DNA of 64,000 nucleotides from NCBI GenBank assembly GCA_016713245.1, contig JADJPM010000004.1:3348001-3412000 (forward strand), given 5' to 3'. The first letter of the stretch is position 1; each line of letters begins with the position of its first letter. Source of the stretch: Verrucomicrobiaceae bacterium (GTDB lineage Bacteria > Verrucomicrobiota > Verrucomicrobiia > Verrucomicrobiales > Verrucomicrobiaceae). A model generated the notes under the pieces. It searched no databases and had not been told where the DNA came from. It saw only the letters and a list, made by a program, of their open reading frames with translations. The position numbers and the translations under genes are program-made. Shown piece after piece: positions 18,762 through 27,480 of this stretch.

Positions 18762-18865
18762 CATCACTCCATCACTCCATCACTCCATCACTCCATCACT
18801 CCATCACTCCATCACTCCATCACTCCATCACTCCATCACTCCATCACTCCATCACTCCATCACTC
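18762..18865. repeat. Perfect 8-bp tandem repeat, 13 copies of CATCACTC
   Basis: Thirteen uninterrupted, identical copies of CATCACTC fill 104 bp between the 3' ends of two convergent genes. The flank at 18729-18750 (GTGGAGCGCTGGAGTATTGG) looks like a degenerate complement-type relative. Perfect identity implies recent slippage, so copy number is probably variable between strains. Confidence 0.97.
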
Positions 18866-18877
18866 CGCAGCATCCCC

Positions 18878-19918
18878 TCACAGCCTTCGCAGCCCGTCTT
18901 CCGTCATCGGCGTGGGGATCTCGACGTCGATCTCGTCGATGCGGGCGAGCGTTTCGGCATCAAGGATGAGGTCAGCGGCTTTGAGGCTTTCTTCGAATTG
19001 ATCCAGCGTGACGGCTCCGACGATGGTGGAGGCCACAAAATCATGCTGGCGGCTCCACGCGAGTGCCAGGGCCGTGACGCTCACGCCGATATCCCGAGCG
19101 ATGATTTGCAGCCGGGCCGTGGTCTCCAGCGAGCGATCATTCACAAAACGGGCCGCCATGCGCTTCTGACGCGGGCCACCATTTTGAATGTAATCCGTGA
19201 AGCGAGCTCCGGCAGGCAAGGCACCCCCGTTGTATTTCCCGGTCAGCACGCCACCGCCGAGCGGTGAGTAGGGCAGCAAGCTCACGCCTTCCTTTCGGCA
19301 GACCTGCGCCAGCTCGCTCTCGCAGCGGCGATTGATGAGGGAGAAGTTGTTCTGCACGGAAGCCATGCGGGCGAGGCCGTGCTTCTCTGCTTCCCAGAGG
19401 TTTTTCATCACGCCCCAGCAGGTTTCATTGCTGGAGCCCCAGGCGCGGATCTTCCCCTGGTCGATGAGCATCGTGAGAGCGGTCAGCGTCTCTTCCTGCT
19501 CCATGCCGTGATCCGGCCAATGGGTTTGGTAGAGATCAATGTAGTCCGTTTGCAGACGGCGGAGGCTATCCTCGCAGGCTTGGAAGATTTGACGGCGGTC
19601 GAGAGCCGTGAAGCCACCGCGAATCGGCGGGCGAAACCAGCCGTGGCCCGGTCCGGTGACCTTCGTGGCCAGGATGATCTCACCGCGAGTCTTCCCACGC
19701 AGCCAGCGGCCCACGATCTGCTCGGTGATGCCAAATTTTTCGGCGCTGGGCGGCACGGGATACATCTCCGCCGTATCGAAGAAGTCGATCCCAGCCTCCA
19801 AAGCGCGGTCCATGATCGCGAATGAGGTCTTTTCATCGGATTGAAGGCCGAAGGTCATGGTTCCCATGCAGATGTCCGTGACGACGATGCCGGTGCGGCC
19901 GAGGCGATTGCGTTTCAT
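18878..19918 (-). CDS. Aldo/keto reductase
   Basis: 346 residues from the ATG at 19918 (MKRNRLGRTGIVVTDICMG); the open frame upstream lacks homology. The AKR tetrad can be placed: Asp in FFDTAEMY, Tyr in the same motif, Lys in ILATKVTG and His in YQTHWPD. The C-terminal cofactor segment TIVGAVTLDQFEESL is typical. It resembles the YhdN/Tas-like group of NADPH-dependent reductases; the substrate is unknown. It is divergent from the class III aminotransferase with 127 bp between starts, so the two may be co-regulated. Confidence 0.93.
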   Translation of the reverse strand: MKRNRLGRTGIVVTDICMGTMTFGLQSDEKTSFAIMDRALEAGIDFFDTAEMYPVPPSAEKFGITEQIVGRWLRGKTRGEIILATKVTGPGHGWFRPPIRGGFTALDRRQIFQACEDSLRRLQTDYIDLYQTHWPDHGMEQEETLTALTMLIDQGKIRAWGSSNETCWGVMKNLWEAEKHGLARMASVQNNFSLINRRCESELAQVCRKEGVSLLPYSPLGGGVLTGKYNGGALPAGARFTDYIQNGGPRQKRMAARFVNDRSLETTARLQIIARDIGVSVTALALAWSRQHDFVASTIVGAVTLDQFEESLKAADLILDAETLARIDEIDVEIPTPMTEDGLRRL

Positions 19919-20045
19919 AAGGTCCTCAGAGTGCTCTGTAGATGCTCTGGTGCAACTGAGGTCACGAATCATGCAACAAAAATACCGCGACCGGATGCAA
20001 AGCGCGTAGCAGCGCCATGGCGAGCGATGCATGATCGTCCTCACC

Positions 20046-21422
20046 ATGGGCAAAGAATTCAGCACCACTCCGCAAGTCGTCCCTCACGTCGAAACCAAGC
20101 ACCGCCGCATCGGCTCGCCGGTGCCACATCCAGACAGCGTGGCGCTGCTGGAGCGCATGCGTGAAGTGGAGCCGCTGTCCATGCGTGGCATGCCGCCCAT
20201 CGTCTGGGACAAAGCGCAGGACATCTACGTCTTCGACAAGCACGGCAACAAGTGGCTCGACTGGAGCAGCGGCGTGCTCGTGACCAATGCCGGCCATGCC
20301 GCACCGGAGATTTGCAAGGCCATGATCGACCAGATCAACAGCGGCCTGATTCATAACTACGTCTTCCCGAGTGAAGAACGCCTCGAAACGGAAGAGATCA
20401 TCGCCTCCGTCTCGCCGGAAGGGTTGAAGAAGGTTTTCCTGCTCAGCAGCGGCAGCGAGGCCACTGAGTGCGCCATCAAGCTCAGTCGTGCGCACGGCAT
20501 CAAAGTCGGCGGCACGTCGAAAATCGGCATCATCGGCTTTGATCGCGGTTACCACGGCCGCACGCTCGCCAGCCAGCAGGCCGGCGGCATGGGCGGGCAG
20601 AAGACGTGGATCGTGAATCTCGACAAGGCCATCATCAACGCCCCCTTCCCTGATGGTTATTGGGAGGGCGATAGCTCCTTCGATGCCTTTTTGAAGGCCA
20701 TCGAGAACAACGGCATGAAGCCCGAAAACATCGCCGGCGTCATCATGGAGAGTTATCAGGGCGTGGGGCCCGACTTTGCGCCCGTGGAATACATTCAGAA
20801 GCTCCGTAAGTGGTGCGATGAGCATCAGGTGGTGCTCACCTTTGACGAGGTGCAGTCCGGTTTTGGCCGCACAGGCAAGTTCTGGGCCTTCGAGCACTAC
20901 GGCGTCACGCCGGACCTCATCTGCTGCGGCAAAGGCATCAGCTCCGGCATGCCGTTGAGCGCCGTGATCGGTCGCCAGCACATCATGGATCACTTCCCAC
21001 CTGGCAGCATGACCAGCACGCACACCGGCAATCCCGTCTGCTGCGCCGCCGCCACCGCGAACATCAAAAAACTGCTCGTCGAAGACCTCACCGGCAACGC
21101 GGCCAAGCTCGGCGTGATTTTGCACGAGCGCTGCAAAGCCATTCAGGCACGTCATCCGAGCGTCATAGGTCATGTAACCTGCGCGGGACTCGTCGCCGGT
21201 CTGCAAGCCGTCGTCCCAGGCAAGAAAGAGCCGAACCACGATTTCGCCCATCGCGTCATCGAACTCTGCTACCAGCGTGGGCTGCTGCTTTTCGCTCCCG
21301 TCGGTGCCTGGGGCCAGACCATCAAGATCTGCCCGCCGCTCACCGTCACCGAAGAGGCCCTCATCGAAGCCTGCGACGTGCTCGACAAGGCGGTGGATGA
21401 TGCCGTGGCGGAGCTTGCGTAA
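20046..21422 (+). CDS. Class III PLP-dependent aminotransferase (4-aminobutyrate/omega-amino acid type)
   Basis: 458 residues from the ATG at 20046 (MGKEFSTTPQVVPHV). PLP motifs: LSSGSEATECAIKLSR, the TFDEVQSGFGRTGKFWAFEH loop and the Schiff-base Lys in CCGKGISSGMPL. The family moves the omega-amino group of GABA, ornithine, beta-alanine or similar donors to 2-oxoglutarate or pyruvate; donor specificity is not readable here. No succinate-semialdehyde dehydrogenase is adjacent. It is followed by a long hairpin (21454-21512) and convergent murG. Confidence 0.92.
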   Translation: MGKEFSTTPQVVPHVETKHRRIGSPVPHPDSVALLERMREVEPLSMRGMPPIVWDKAQDIYVFDKHGNKWLDWSSGVLVTNAGHAAPEICKAMIDQINSGLIHNYVFPSEERLETEEIIASVSPEGLKKVFLLSSGSEATECAIKLSRAHGIKVGGTSKIGIIGFDRGYHGRTLASQQAGGMGGQKTWIVNLDKAIINAPFPDGYWEGDSSFDAFLKAIENNGMKPENIAGVIMESYQGVGPDFAPVEYIQKLRKWCDEHQVVLTFDEVQSGFGRTGKFWAFEHYGVTPDLICCGKGISSGMPLSAVIGRQHIMDHFPPGSMTSTHTGNPVCCAAATANIKKLLVEDLTGNAAKLGVILHERCKAIQARHPSVIGHVTCAGLVAGLQAVVPGKKEPNHDFAHRVIELCYQRGLLLFAPVGAWGQTIKICPPLTVTEEALIEACDVLDKAVDDAVAELA

Positions 21423-21453
21423 CGGTCCATCCATGGCCACCGACGCCACCAGA

Positions 21454-21512
21454 AGCTGACAAAAAAATGGGAACAAAAAAGGATATTTTCTGTCCCCATT
21501 TTTTTGTCAGCT
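21454..21512. repeat. Nested palindrome between convergent genes (TGACA-A7 type), possible bidirectional terminator
   Basis: AGCTGACAAAAAAATGGG (21454-21471) pairs perfectly with its complement at 21495-21512, with a 23-nt centre that contains a shorter second repeat of the motif (GGGAACAAAAAAGG against TTTTCTGTCCCC). Sitting between convergent gene ends it could terminate both, with A/T runs inside the stem. The same outer/inner architecture with different arm sequences recurs at 52509, 52656 and 56994. Confidence 0.75.
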
Positions 21513-21535
21513 AGATCGGGTTTTGTTCATGCTCT

Positions 21536-22699
21536 TCACCCGACCTTTGCAGCTTCTTTTTCGATCAGCGCCGCGATCTTCTCAGCGCAGTCCTTCACGG
21601 ATTGCTTCTGAGCAGCTTGCTTCATTTTGTTCGCAACTTTGGTATCGGTCAGGATGCTGCGCACCGCCTCGGTGAGCGTGTCGGCATTCAGTGTGGCTTC
21701 CGGCATCATTTTGGCCGCGCCAGCCTGATCAAAGATCTCGGCGTTGCGAGTCTGATGATCTTCCGCGGCATGCGGGTAAGGCACCAGCAGGCTTGGAACG
21801 CCAAAGTAGGCCAGTTCCGTCATGCTGGAGGCACCGCTGCGAGCGATGGCGAGGTCCGCCACGCGATAGGCGAGGTCCATGCGATGGCAAAAAGCGGCCA
21901 CATGCTGCTTGAGCAGCGGGTGCTTCGCATACACATCCCGCACCTCTTCGTAATCGGTGGTGCCCGCGATGTGCAGGACCTGGATGCCCATGGCTTCAAA
22001 CTGCTCCAGCGCCATGCCGACGACGCGATTGATGCCGCGAGCGCCCTGGCTGCCGCCCATGATGAGGAGCGTGCGCTTGTCTTTGTCGAGCTTGAAGAAG
22101 GCGTGCGGATCATCCGTGTTCTTCTCCTTCATCGTGCTTCGAATCGGTGTGCCCACGACGCGGACATCGGGATGCTTGGGAAACAGCGGTTGGCAGGCTT
22201 CGAGACCGCAGAGGACGATGTCGGAGTAGCGGGCGTTGAGCTTGTTCGCCTTGCCGGGGATGGCATTGCTCTCGTGGATGAGCGTGCGGCACTTTTCTTT
22301 CCGGCCGGCAAACAAGGGCGCAAAGGACGTGAAGCCGCCCATGCCGAGCACCACACTCACCTTCCCCTCGCGGATGATCTGGCGGCAGCGCTTGGTGCCC
22401 TGCCACAGCCCTTTGAGAAAGCCCACCATCTTCGGCGACCAAGGCTTCGGCATGGCCAGGAAAGGCATTTTCTCGAACCGCAGTTCCTTGTGTCCGCTGG
22501 CCGCAAGGGAGTCGATCTTCTTCTCGCTAATGAGCAAAGTCACCTCGTGCCCATGCTTCGCCAGCACCTCGCCGACGGCGATGCCCGGAAACAGATGCCC
22601 CCCCGTGCCGCCGCACGCGATGAGGACGTGAATTTTAGATTGGTTCGCTTTCAAGGTTGGAAAGTCCCCCGGTGTATAGAAGAACTGCCCAGCATGCAA
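21536..22699 (-). CDS. murG: UDP-N-acetylglucosamine--N-acetylmuramyl-(pentapeptide) pyrophosphoryl-undecaprenol GlcNAc transferase
   Basis: 387 residues as drawn. MurG adds GlcNAc to lipid I to give lipid II on the inner face of the cytoplasmic membrane. The first Gly-rich loop is ACGGTGGHLFPGIAVGE, the second VVLGMGGFTSFAP, and the C-terminal nucleotide domain shows LLIMGGSQGARGIN and IARSGASSMTELA. The ATG at 22699 leaves a 16-residue extension; a TTG at about 22654 (then KANQSKIHVLIACGG) would give the family's usual length and may be the true start. It is not in a dcw cluster; it follows the PQQ-propeller gene by 32 bp on the same strand. Confidence 0.93.
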   Translation of the reverse strand: MHAGQFFYTPGDFPTLKANQSKIHVLIACGGTGGHLFPGIAVGEVLAKHGHEVTLLISEKKIDSLAASGHKELRFEKMPFLAMPKPWSPKMVGFLKGLWQGTKRCRQIIREGKVSVVLGMGGFTSFAPLFAGRKEKCRTLIHESNAIPGKANKLNARYSDIVLCGLEACQPLFPKHPDVRVVGTPIRSTMKEKNTDDPHAFFKLDKDKRTLLIMGGSQGARGINRVVGMALEQFEAMGIQVLHIAGTTDYEEVRDVYAKHPLLKQHVAAFCHRMDLAYRVADLAIARSGASSMTELAYFGVPSLLVPYPHAAEDHQTRNAEIFDQAGAAKMMPEATLNADTLTEAVRSILTDTKVANKMKQAAQKQSVKDCAEKIAALIEKEAAKVG

Positions 22700-22731
22700 C
22701 CGGTCAGATGACGAAAGTCAGCCCCACCTCC

Positions 22732-24255
22732 TCACTTCCCAGCCAGCTCATAGCACACGGCTTCGCGGTCGTTTCGGAGCAGCAGCCAGCGGCCGGCGAG
22801 GGTGGGCGGGTTCCAGGTTTTGGATTTGAGGGCGTCGAGGCGGGCGATTTCGATGAGCTTTTCCGGGGAAGGCTTCACGAGCACCACCGGGCCTTTTTCG
22901 GTCTGGATGAGCAGGAGGTCATCGCCGACGCGGATCTGCTGGCCAAAGCCATAGCGACCTTCCCGCCAGGTGCGTTCGCCTGTTTTCAGGTTCACGCAGC
23001 AGAGCGTGCCTTCGTCGATGGCATAGGCGTGATCGCCGAAGACACTGGCGCTGCTGAATTTCGTGCGAGGATTGCTCTCCGCCCAGATGACACTCGGTGT
23101 CTTGGAGCCTGTGATCTCCAGCAGATGGCTTTTGAGGCCGTAGCTGGAGGTGATGAGCAGTTGGTTTGTTCCCACGACCAGCGGCTGGGCGACTTTGGGA
23201 AACATGCCTGGCCATTCGAAACTCCACAGCACCTCACCGCTGCCTACTTCGTGCCCGGAGACGCTGCCACGGTTCACGGTGACGATCTGCTCCTTCCCAG
23301 CGAGGGTGAGCAAAACGGGCGAGGCATAGCTGCCGCCATCGTTTCCCGCTTTCCAAGCGATCTCGCCTGATTGCCGATCATAGGCAATCAATGAAGCCCC
23401 ATCATCGCCTGCAGAGCAGATGACGTGCGAGGCGGTCAGCAAGGGCGAGGAGCTTTTGCCCCATTCGAGGTTTCGTGAGGCTCCACCATCCTTCAGCACC
23501 TCACGTTGCCATTTTTTCGTGCCAGTGGCGAGATCGAGGCAGTTCAGATGCCCCATCGCTCCCATGGTGAAAACCACTCCCGCCACCGAATCGACCGTGG
23601 GCACGGCTCGCGGACCTTCGCCGCCCATCAACTCGTTGAAGTGCGCTTTGTCCGTGTGAGACCAGAGCAGCTTTCCATCGCGAATGTCGTAGCAGGTGAC
23701 GCACTCAAGTTCACCACGCTGTTCCTGCGTGATGGCTCGATGCCCCGCCACCGCAAAGCCTGCCCAGCCGGGGCCAATTTGAATGCGCCAGACCTCGCGA
23801 GGAGGCTTCGCCGCCCAATCGGTTTCAAATTCCGCCGCAGGCAGCACGCCATCGCCTTTCGCGCCGAGAAAGCGCGGCATGTCACGCACGCCCGCCGGTG
23901 CTACATCGGCCAAAGAAGGTTCCGCCTTCACCTCGCCGAGCATGGGAAGTTCCGGCGCATCCTTCTTCTGCCACCTGAACGCGAGCTGTGGCCAGGCTGA
24001 GCCATCGGCGGAGCCTTCGTAACGCACGGCGAAGCGGAAGAACAGCACCACTAGCACAGCACCGAGGAGGAAGACGGCGAGCCGCTTCAAGCGCTGGCCT
24101 TTTTGGTGCAGCGCCCACCACAGACCATTCAGCAGCAGCCAAAGCACGGGGACCAGCACCACGGCGGCGGAGCGCATGACATTGTCCGTCAGCCACATCC
24201 AGGCGAGCAGACCTCCGAGAAGAACGGTGGTGACGAGAGGAAAAAGGGGCGGCAT
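22732..24255 (-). CDS. Membrane-anchored PQQ-like beta-propeller protein
   Basis: 507 residues. Three hydrophobic segments in residues 1-72 are followed by an extracytoplasmic propeller with PQQ/BamB-like blades (YDIRDGKLLWSHTD, LDLATGTKKWQREV, YDRQSGEIAWKAG, EVGSGEVLWSFEW, VNLKTGERTWREG). Such outer-membrane-polysaccharide-type proteins are abundant in Planctomycetes and Verrucomicrobia; no dehydrogenase catalytic residues are evident, so it is probably a binding scaffold. It lies 21 bp after the LysR gene and 32 bp before murG, all on the minus strand. Confidence 0.85.
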   Translation of the reverse strand: MPPLFPLVTTVLLGGLLAWMWLTDNVMRSAAVVLVPVLWLLLNGLWWALHQKGQRLKRLAVFLLGAVLVVLFFRFAVRYEGSADGSAWPQLAFRWQKKDAPELPMLGEVKAEPSLADVAPAGVRDMPRFLGAKGDGVLPAAEFETDWAAKPPREVWRIQIGPGWAGFAVAGHRAITQEQRGELECVTCYDIRDGKLLWSHTDKAHFNELMGGEGPRAVPTVDSVAGVVFTMGAMGHLNCLDLATGTKKWQREVLKDGGASRNLEWGKSSSPLLTASHVICSAGDDGASLIAYDRQSGEIAWKAGNDGGSYASPVLLTLAGKEQIVTVNRGSVSGHEVGSGEVLWSFEWPGMFPKVAQPLVVGTNQLLITSSYGLKSHLLEITGSKTPSVIWAESNPRTKFSSASVFGDHAYAIDEGTLCCVNLKTGERTWREGRYGFGQQIRVGDDLLLIQTEKGPVVLVKPSPEKLIEIARLDALKSKTWNPPTLAGRWLLLRNDREAVCYELAGK

Positions 24256-24276
24256 GGCAGAGAGAATTCGTTTCGG

Positions 24277-25170
24277 TTACTTCCACAGATTCCCATCCTT
24301 CAGCCATTCGCGCACGAGATCGCGAAAGGCCGACACGGCGGGATCATCACCTTCTTTGGCCCATACCATGATGAGAGGGATGGTGCTGTGCGGCTTCAGC
24401 GGGATGAGGGCGATGTTCTTGCTCATCGTGCTCTCCGGCACCACGCCGATGCCAGACCCGGCCTCGACGTATTGCAGGATGGTGCCGATCAGGCTCGGCG
24501 TGTGCGTGAGGCGTGGTTCAAAGCCCGCCGCGGCACAGGCGGCATGGATTGCATCATGCGAACTGGCTCCTTCCCGACGGGCAAGGATCACCAGCGACTC
24601 TCCAGCGAGCTTTTTCCATGGGATCGAGGTCAATTTGGCCCAGGGATGATCCTTCGGCACGGCCGCGCAGAATTTCTCCTCACGCAGCAGCAGCGATTGC
24701 AGCCCCAGTTCGTCATGGGCCAGCACCGGTCGCGTGAGGCCGACGGAGAGTTTGCCTTTGGAAACCATCTCCCAGACGCGTTCCGGGGTCCGTTCCTCCA
24801 AAATCACATTCACGCGGGGAAAACGCCGGGCGTATTCTTTGAGCAGTCGTGCTAGAAACGACCGCGTGGGCGGGCCGATGTAACCGAGACGTAGTTCGCC
24901 TTCCTCGCCCTTCGCCGTGCGGCGCACCCGTTTGAGCGCATCATCGAAACGTTGCAGCAGCAGCCCCGTTTCCCGCAGCAGCACTTCGCCTGCAGGCGTG
25001 AGGCGTGGAGAACGGCTCTCACGCTCAATCAAAGAGGTGCCCAGTTCCCGCTCCATCTCCTGCACCGCACGGCTCAGCGCCGGCTGGGCAATGCGCAGCC
25101 GCCGCGCCGCGCGGGAGAAGCTCAGCTCCTCGGCCACGGCTTGGAAATATCGAAGGTGTCGCAGTTCCAT
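24277..25170 (-). CDS. LysR-family transcriptional regulator
   Basis: 297 residues, the normal length. The N-terminal winged HTH is MELRHLRYFQAVAEELSFSR, AARRLRIAQPALSRAVQEME; residues about 90-290 form the two-lobed effector-binding domain (LRLGYIGPPTRSFL, VGLTRPVLAHDELG). It resembles the CatR/BenM-like subgroup in the HTH. It is divergent from the enoyl-reductase gene at 25272 (101 bp between starts), its probable target by the usual LysR arrangement; the effector is unknown. Confidence 0.93.
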   Translation of the reverse strand: MELRHLRYFQAVAEELSFSRAARRLRIAQPALSRAVQEMERELGTSLIERESRSPRLTPAGEVLLRETGLLLQRFDDALKRVRRTAKGEEGELRLGYIGPPTRSFLARLLKEYARRFPRVNVILEERTPERVWEMVSKGKLSVGLTRPVLAHDELGLQSLLLREEKFCAAVPKDHPWAKLTSIPWKKLAGESLVILARREGASSHDAIHAACAAAGFEPRLTHTPSLIGTILQYVEAGSGIGVVPESTMSKNIALIPLKPHSTIPLIMVWAKEGDDPAVSAFRDLVREWLKDGNLWK

Positions 25171-25271
25171 GAAGTGCCGCGAGGCTTACCGGCGGGCTTT
25201 CGAGCGGTCAAGCCCGGCGGCGGGAGCAAACGCCACCTTGCGACTTTCCAAACACAGCCTAAACCGAACGC

Positions 25272-26267
25272 ATGGCGACCTTCTCTTCCGGCTTTTTGCA
25301 GTTCACTCAGACAGGAAACCCCGCCGAGGTGCTCCACGCCGCGGAACGCGAGGTGAAACCACCCACCGGCCATGAGGTGCTCGTGCGCATGCGTTACGCA
25401 CCAGTGAATCCCGCCGACCTCAACTTCATGGAAGGCACCTACGGGCGCACGCCCACGCCTCCCTGCATCCCAGGCCACGAAGGCTGCGGCGAGGTCGAGG
25501 CCGTGGGACCTGAGGTGAAATCCCTCGCCAAAGGGGATGTCGTCATCTCGCTGCTCGGCACCGGCTGCTGGGCACAGCATGTCACCGGCCCCGAGCATGC
25601 CTTTGCCAAGGTCCCATCCCGCATCGACGCCGTGCAGGCGAGCATGCTCCGCGTGAACCCCGTCACAGCCTGGCTCATTTTGAAGCACTTCATCGAGCTG
25701 GAACCCGGCTCCTGGGTGGTGCAAAACGCCGCGAACTCCGGCGTTGGTCGCGCCTTGATCCAAATCGCGAAACGATTCGGCCTCAAGACGCTGAACTTCG
25801 TTCGCCGCGAGGAACTCATCGCCGAATTGAAGGGCCTCGGGGCCGACGAAGTCCTGCTCGATACCGATGAAAGCGTGGCCCAGGCCAAGCTCATCCTCGG
25901 CAAAGCGCCCGTCCTGCTCGCCGCGAACGCGGTCGGTGGCGACAGCGCCATTCGCCTGATGGACGTGCTGAGCAGCGAAGGTTCGCTCATCACCTACGGC
26001 GCCATGAGCCGCCGCAGCCTGAAGGTGCCCAACAAATTCCTAATCTTCAAAAACCTCTCGCTGCGTGGCTTCTGGGTCACGAAATGGTTCGAGAAAGCCA
26101 CCCGCGAACACCTCTACGACGTGCTGGAACCGCTCACCGAGATGATTTTGGCCAATGAACTGGTCACCGCCACCGACGAGATCGTTCCCTTCCGCGATTG
26201 CGCCAAGGCCATCCGCCGCGCCCAGGAAAACAGCCGCTCTGGGAAGGTGATTTTAGACTTTGCGTAG
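25272..26267 (+). CDS. Zinc-free MDR family oxidoreductase, trans-2-enoyl-CoA/ACP reductase (MECR/ETR)-like
   Basis: 331 residues. The pattern PVNPADLNFMEGTYGRTP, PGHEGCGEVEAVGPEV and VVQNAANSGVGRALIQIAK follows mitochondrial-type 2-enoyl thioester reductases (Etr1/MECR), in which the Tyr of the N-PADLN-x-x-x-G-x-Y segment is catalytic and NADPH binds the AANSGVG loop. Zinc ligands of alcohol dehydrogenases are absent. The likely role is reduction of enoyl-ACP or enoyl-CoA in fatty-acid metabolism, or a general quinone reductase activity. It is divergent from a LysR gene and followed by 394 bp of repeats. Confidence 0.85.
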   Translation: MATFSSGFLQFTQTGNPAEVLHAAEREVKPPTGHEVLVRMRYAPVNPADLNFMEGTYGRTPTPPCIPGHEGCGEVEAVGPEVKSLAKGDVVISLLGTGCWAQHVTGPEHAFAKVPSRIDAVQASMLRVNPVTAWLILKHFIELEPGSWVVQNAANSGVGRALIQIAKRFGLKTLNFVRREELIAELKGLGADEVLLDTDESVAQAKLILGKAPVLLAANAVGGDSAIRLMDVLSSEGSLITYGAMSRRSLKVPNKFLIFKNLSLRGFWVTKWFEKATREHLYDVLEPLTEMILANELVTATDEIVPFRDCAKAIRRAQENSRSGKVILDFA

Positions 26268-26277
26268 GGGGTGAGGC

Positions 26278-26328
26278 TTAAAACGTAACGCTTAAATTAC
26301 GCATTTAGCGTTCTTTAAAACGTAACCA
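26278..26328. repeat. Small palindrome framed by direct repeats
   Basis: TTAAAACGTAAC occurs twice (26278-26289 and 26317-26328) around an internal dyad AACGCTTAAA / TTTAGCGTT. It lies about 10 bp past the enoyl-reductase stop and could act as a terminator or a small REP-like element. Confidence 0.5.
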
Positions 26329-26405
26329 AACCGAGGCGTGAAAGGGGTTCGTCCGGGAAGTTGATGCCTTATCCAAGAGACAGATCGTTCGACGTCCCCT
26401 CACGT

Positions 26406-26462
26406 AACCTCTCCCCGCTGGACGTATCCGCCTGCTAGTTGGCGGGACGACGGGGAGAGGTT
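26406..26462. repeat. Palindrome with 12-bp perfect arms
   Basis: AACCTCTCCCCG (26406-26417) and CGGGGAGAGGTT (26451-26462) are exact complements with CCGCC/GGCGG pairing inside. It belongs to a widespread type of intergenic hairpin with CCTCTCCCC arms; the function is not known. Confidence 0.75.
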
Positions 26463-26503
26463 AGGTGCACTGCCATTTAGTTCGCGATCGGGCCTGCAGC
26501 ACT

Positions 26504-26601
26504 GCTTCGACTGCCAGTCGAAGCTACGGCAACCGCCGCGAGGCGTAGCTTCGATTGGCAATCGAAGTCGAACGTCGCCTGACTTCGAATACCATTCGAA
26601 G
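26504..26601. repeat. Three consecutive CTTCGA-type hairpins
   Basis: GCTTCGACTGCCAGTCGAAGC (26504-26524), then CTTCGATTGGCAATCGAAG (26549-26567), then CTTCGAATACCATTCGAAG (26583-26601). Each is a perfect hairpin with a 3-nt loop; the outer CTTCGA is constant while the inner stem bases change in pairs. The first two also pair with each other around a GGCAACCGCCGCG centre. Confidence 0.75.
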
Positions 26602-26628
26602 AATTTCGCTGCGGCATCGCTGGTGGCT

Positions 26629-26656
26629 CTCGGTGTGCTGACGCCCGCCGCTACTT
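26629..26656. repeat. Solo copy of the RAYT-associated REP core
   Basis: CTCTCGGTGTGCTGACGCCC followed by GCCGCTACTTTGG matches the 5' half of the REPs flanking the RAYT at 29794-30405, one base different, without the second hairpin. It abuts the 3' end of the hydrolase gene. Nothing else is seen in 26330-26400 or 26602-26628. Confidence 0.7.
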
Positions 26657-26661
26657 TGGGG

Positions 26662-27402
26662 TCACTTCAAAAGCGTGGCTTTCAGAAACGCCGTGGCTTT
26701 CTCCCGGAACTGCTGCTGGCGCTTTTCATCGACGAAACCGCAGGCGAGCTGGCCGAGGAGGTCGGTGGGCCATTCGGCGTCGAGGTGGGTGGCACCGGGG
26801 ATGCGGGTGAGCTGTTTTTCGCCCTGAATGGCCTCGACCAAGGCGTTGGCGTTGCCGTGCATGTTCCATGCTTCGGGTTCGGCGAGCAGGAGGAGGGAGG
26901 GAGCTTTCAGTTTCGCGGCGGCCACTTTGCCTTGGCCGTTCATATCGACCGGGTCGAGGCCCACCCAGGCATCGACGGGCGTGTGCGTGGTGGCGAGCAG
27001 AGTGGTCAAACCGCCCATCGAAAAGCCCATGAGGGCGACGTAACGCTTTTCACGATACTTTTCGACCAAAGCGGCCAAAACACGGCCATTGAGCTCATGA
27101 TCCGCGAAAGCGGGCTGCGTCGGCACGACGACGAAAAAGCCCTGTCCGGCCAAGTGACCACCCCAACCAGCCATGTAACGCTTTGATCGTAAGAAACCAT
27201 GCGCCACGACGACAAGCGGGGCGTTTTCGTCCTTCGCGGGGCGGTAGAGGGTCAGGGAGACGCTGCGGCCCGCGAGGTCGAGTCTGATGTGCTCTTTTTT
27301 CACGCCGGGCGGCAGCGGCGGAGCCTCGGTGCGGCTGGAGCAATGGACCAAAACAACCAGCAAAAGGAGGAAAAGGAGGGTTCGGAGGAGCCAGCGGCGC
27401 AT
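26662..27402 (-). CDS. Lipoprotein alpha/beta hydrolase (dienelactone hydrolase/chlorophyllase-like)
   Basis: 246 residues from the ATG at 27402 (MRRWLLRTLLFLLLLVVLVH). The hydrophobic signal ends in LVHC, a plausible lipobox with Cys at 21. The fold is alpha/beta hydrolase: oxyanion-region VVVAHGFLRSK, nucleophile elbow GFSMGG, Asp in VDAWVGLDPVD or the LLLLAEPE strand, and His in GATHLDAEWP. It is probably an esterase or lipase-like enzyme tethered in the outer membrane or periplasm; the substrate is unknown. It is divergent from the M50-like gene, with a 7-bp-arm palindrome between the starts. Confidence 0.8.
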   Translation of the reverse strand: MRRWLLRTLLFLLLLVVLVHCSSRTEAPPLPPGVKKEHIRLDLAGRSVSLTLYRPAKDENAPLVVVAHGFLRSKRYMAGWGGHLAGQGFFVVVPTQPAFADHELNGRVLAALVEKYREKRYVALMGFSMGGLTTLLATTHTPVDAWVGLDPVDMNGQGKVAAAKLKAPSLLLLAEPEAWNMHGNANALVEAIQGEKQLTRIPGATHLDAEWPTDLLGQLACGFVDEKRQQQFREKATAFLKATLLK

Positions 27403-27432
27403 GGGGGCATCATGAACAACCTTGTTCACATA

Positions 27433-27451
27433 TTCACAAAAAAATTGTGAA
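27433..27451. promoter_or_regulatory. Palindrome TTCACAA-A5-TTGTGAA in a divergent promoter region
   Basis: TTCACAA (27433-27439) and TTGTGAA (27445-27451) form a perfect 7-bp dyad 30 bp from each flanking start codon. The region is strongly AT-rich. It is a candidate operator shared by the hydrolase and M50-like genes; a CRP/FNR-like half-site (TGTGA) is present in each arm. Confidence 0.45.
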
Positions 27452-27480
27452 CATGTTTAACATTTGTTAAATATCCGGCG

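Noticed and set aside
18762..18865. Possible CRISPR array in the repeated tract
   Set aside because: Units are 8 bp with no spacers; it is a simple tandem repeat, and no cas gene is in the window.
19962..21476. 504-codon minus-strand open frame
   Set aside because: Antisense to the class III aminotransferase; no motif or signal supports it.
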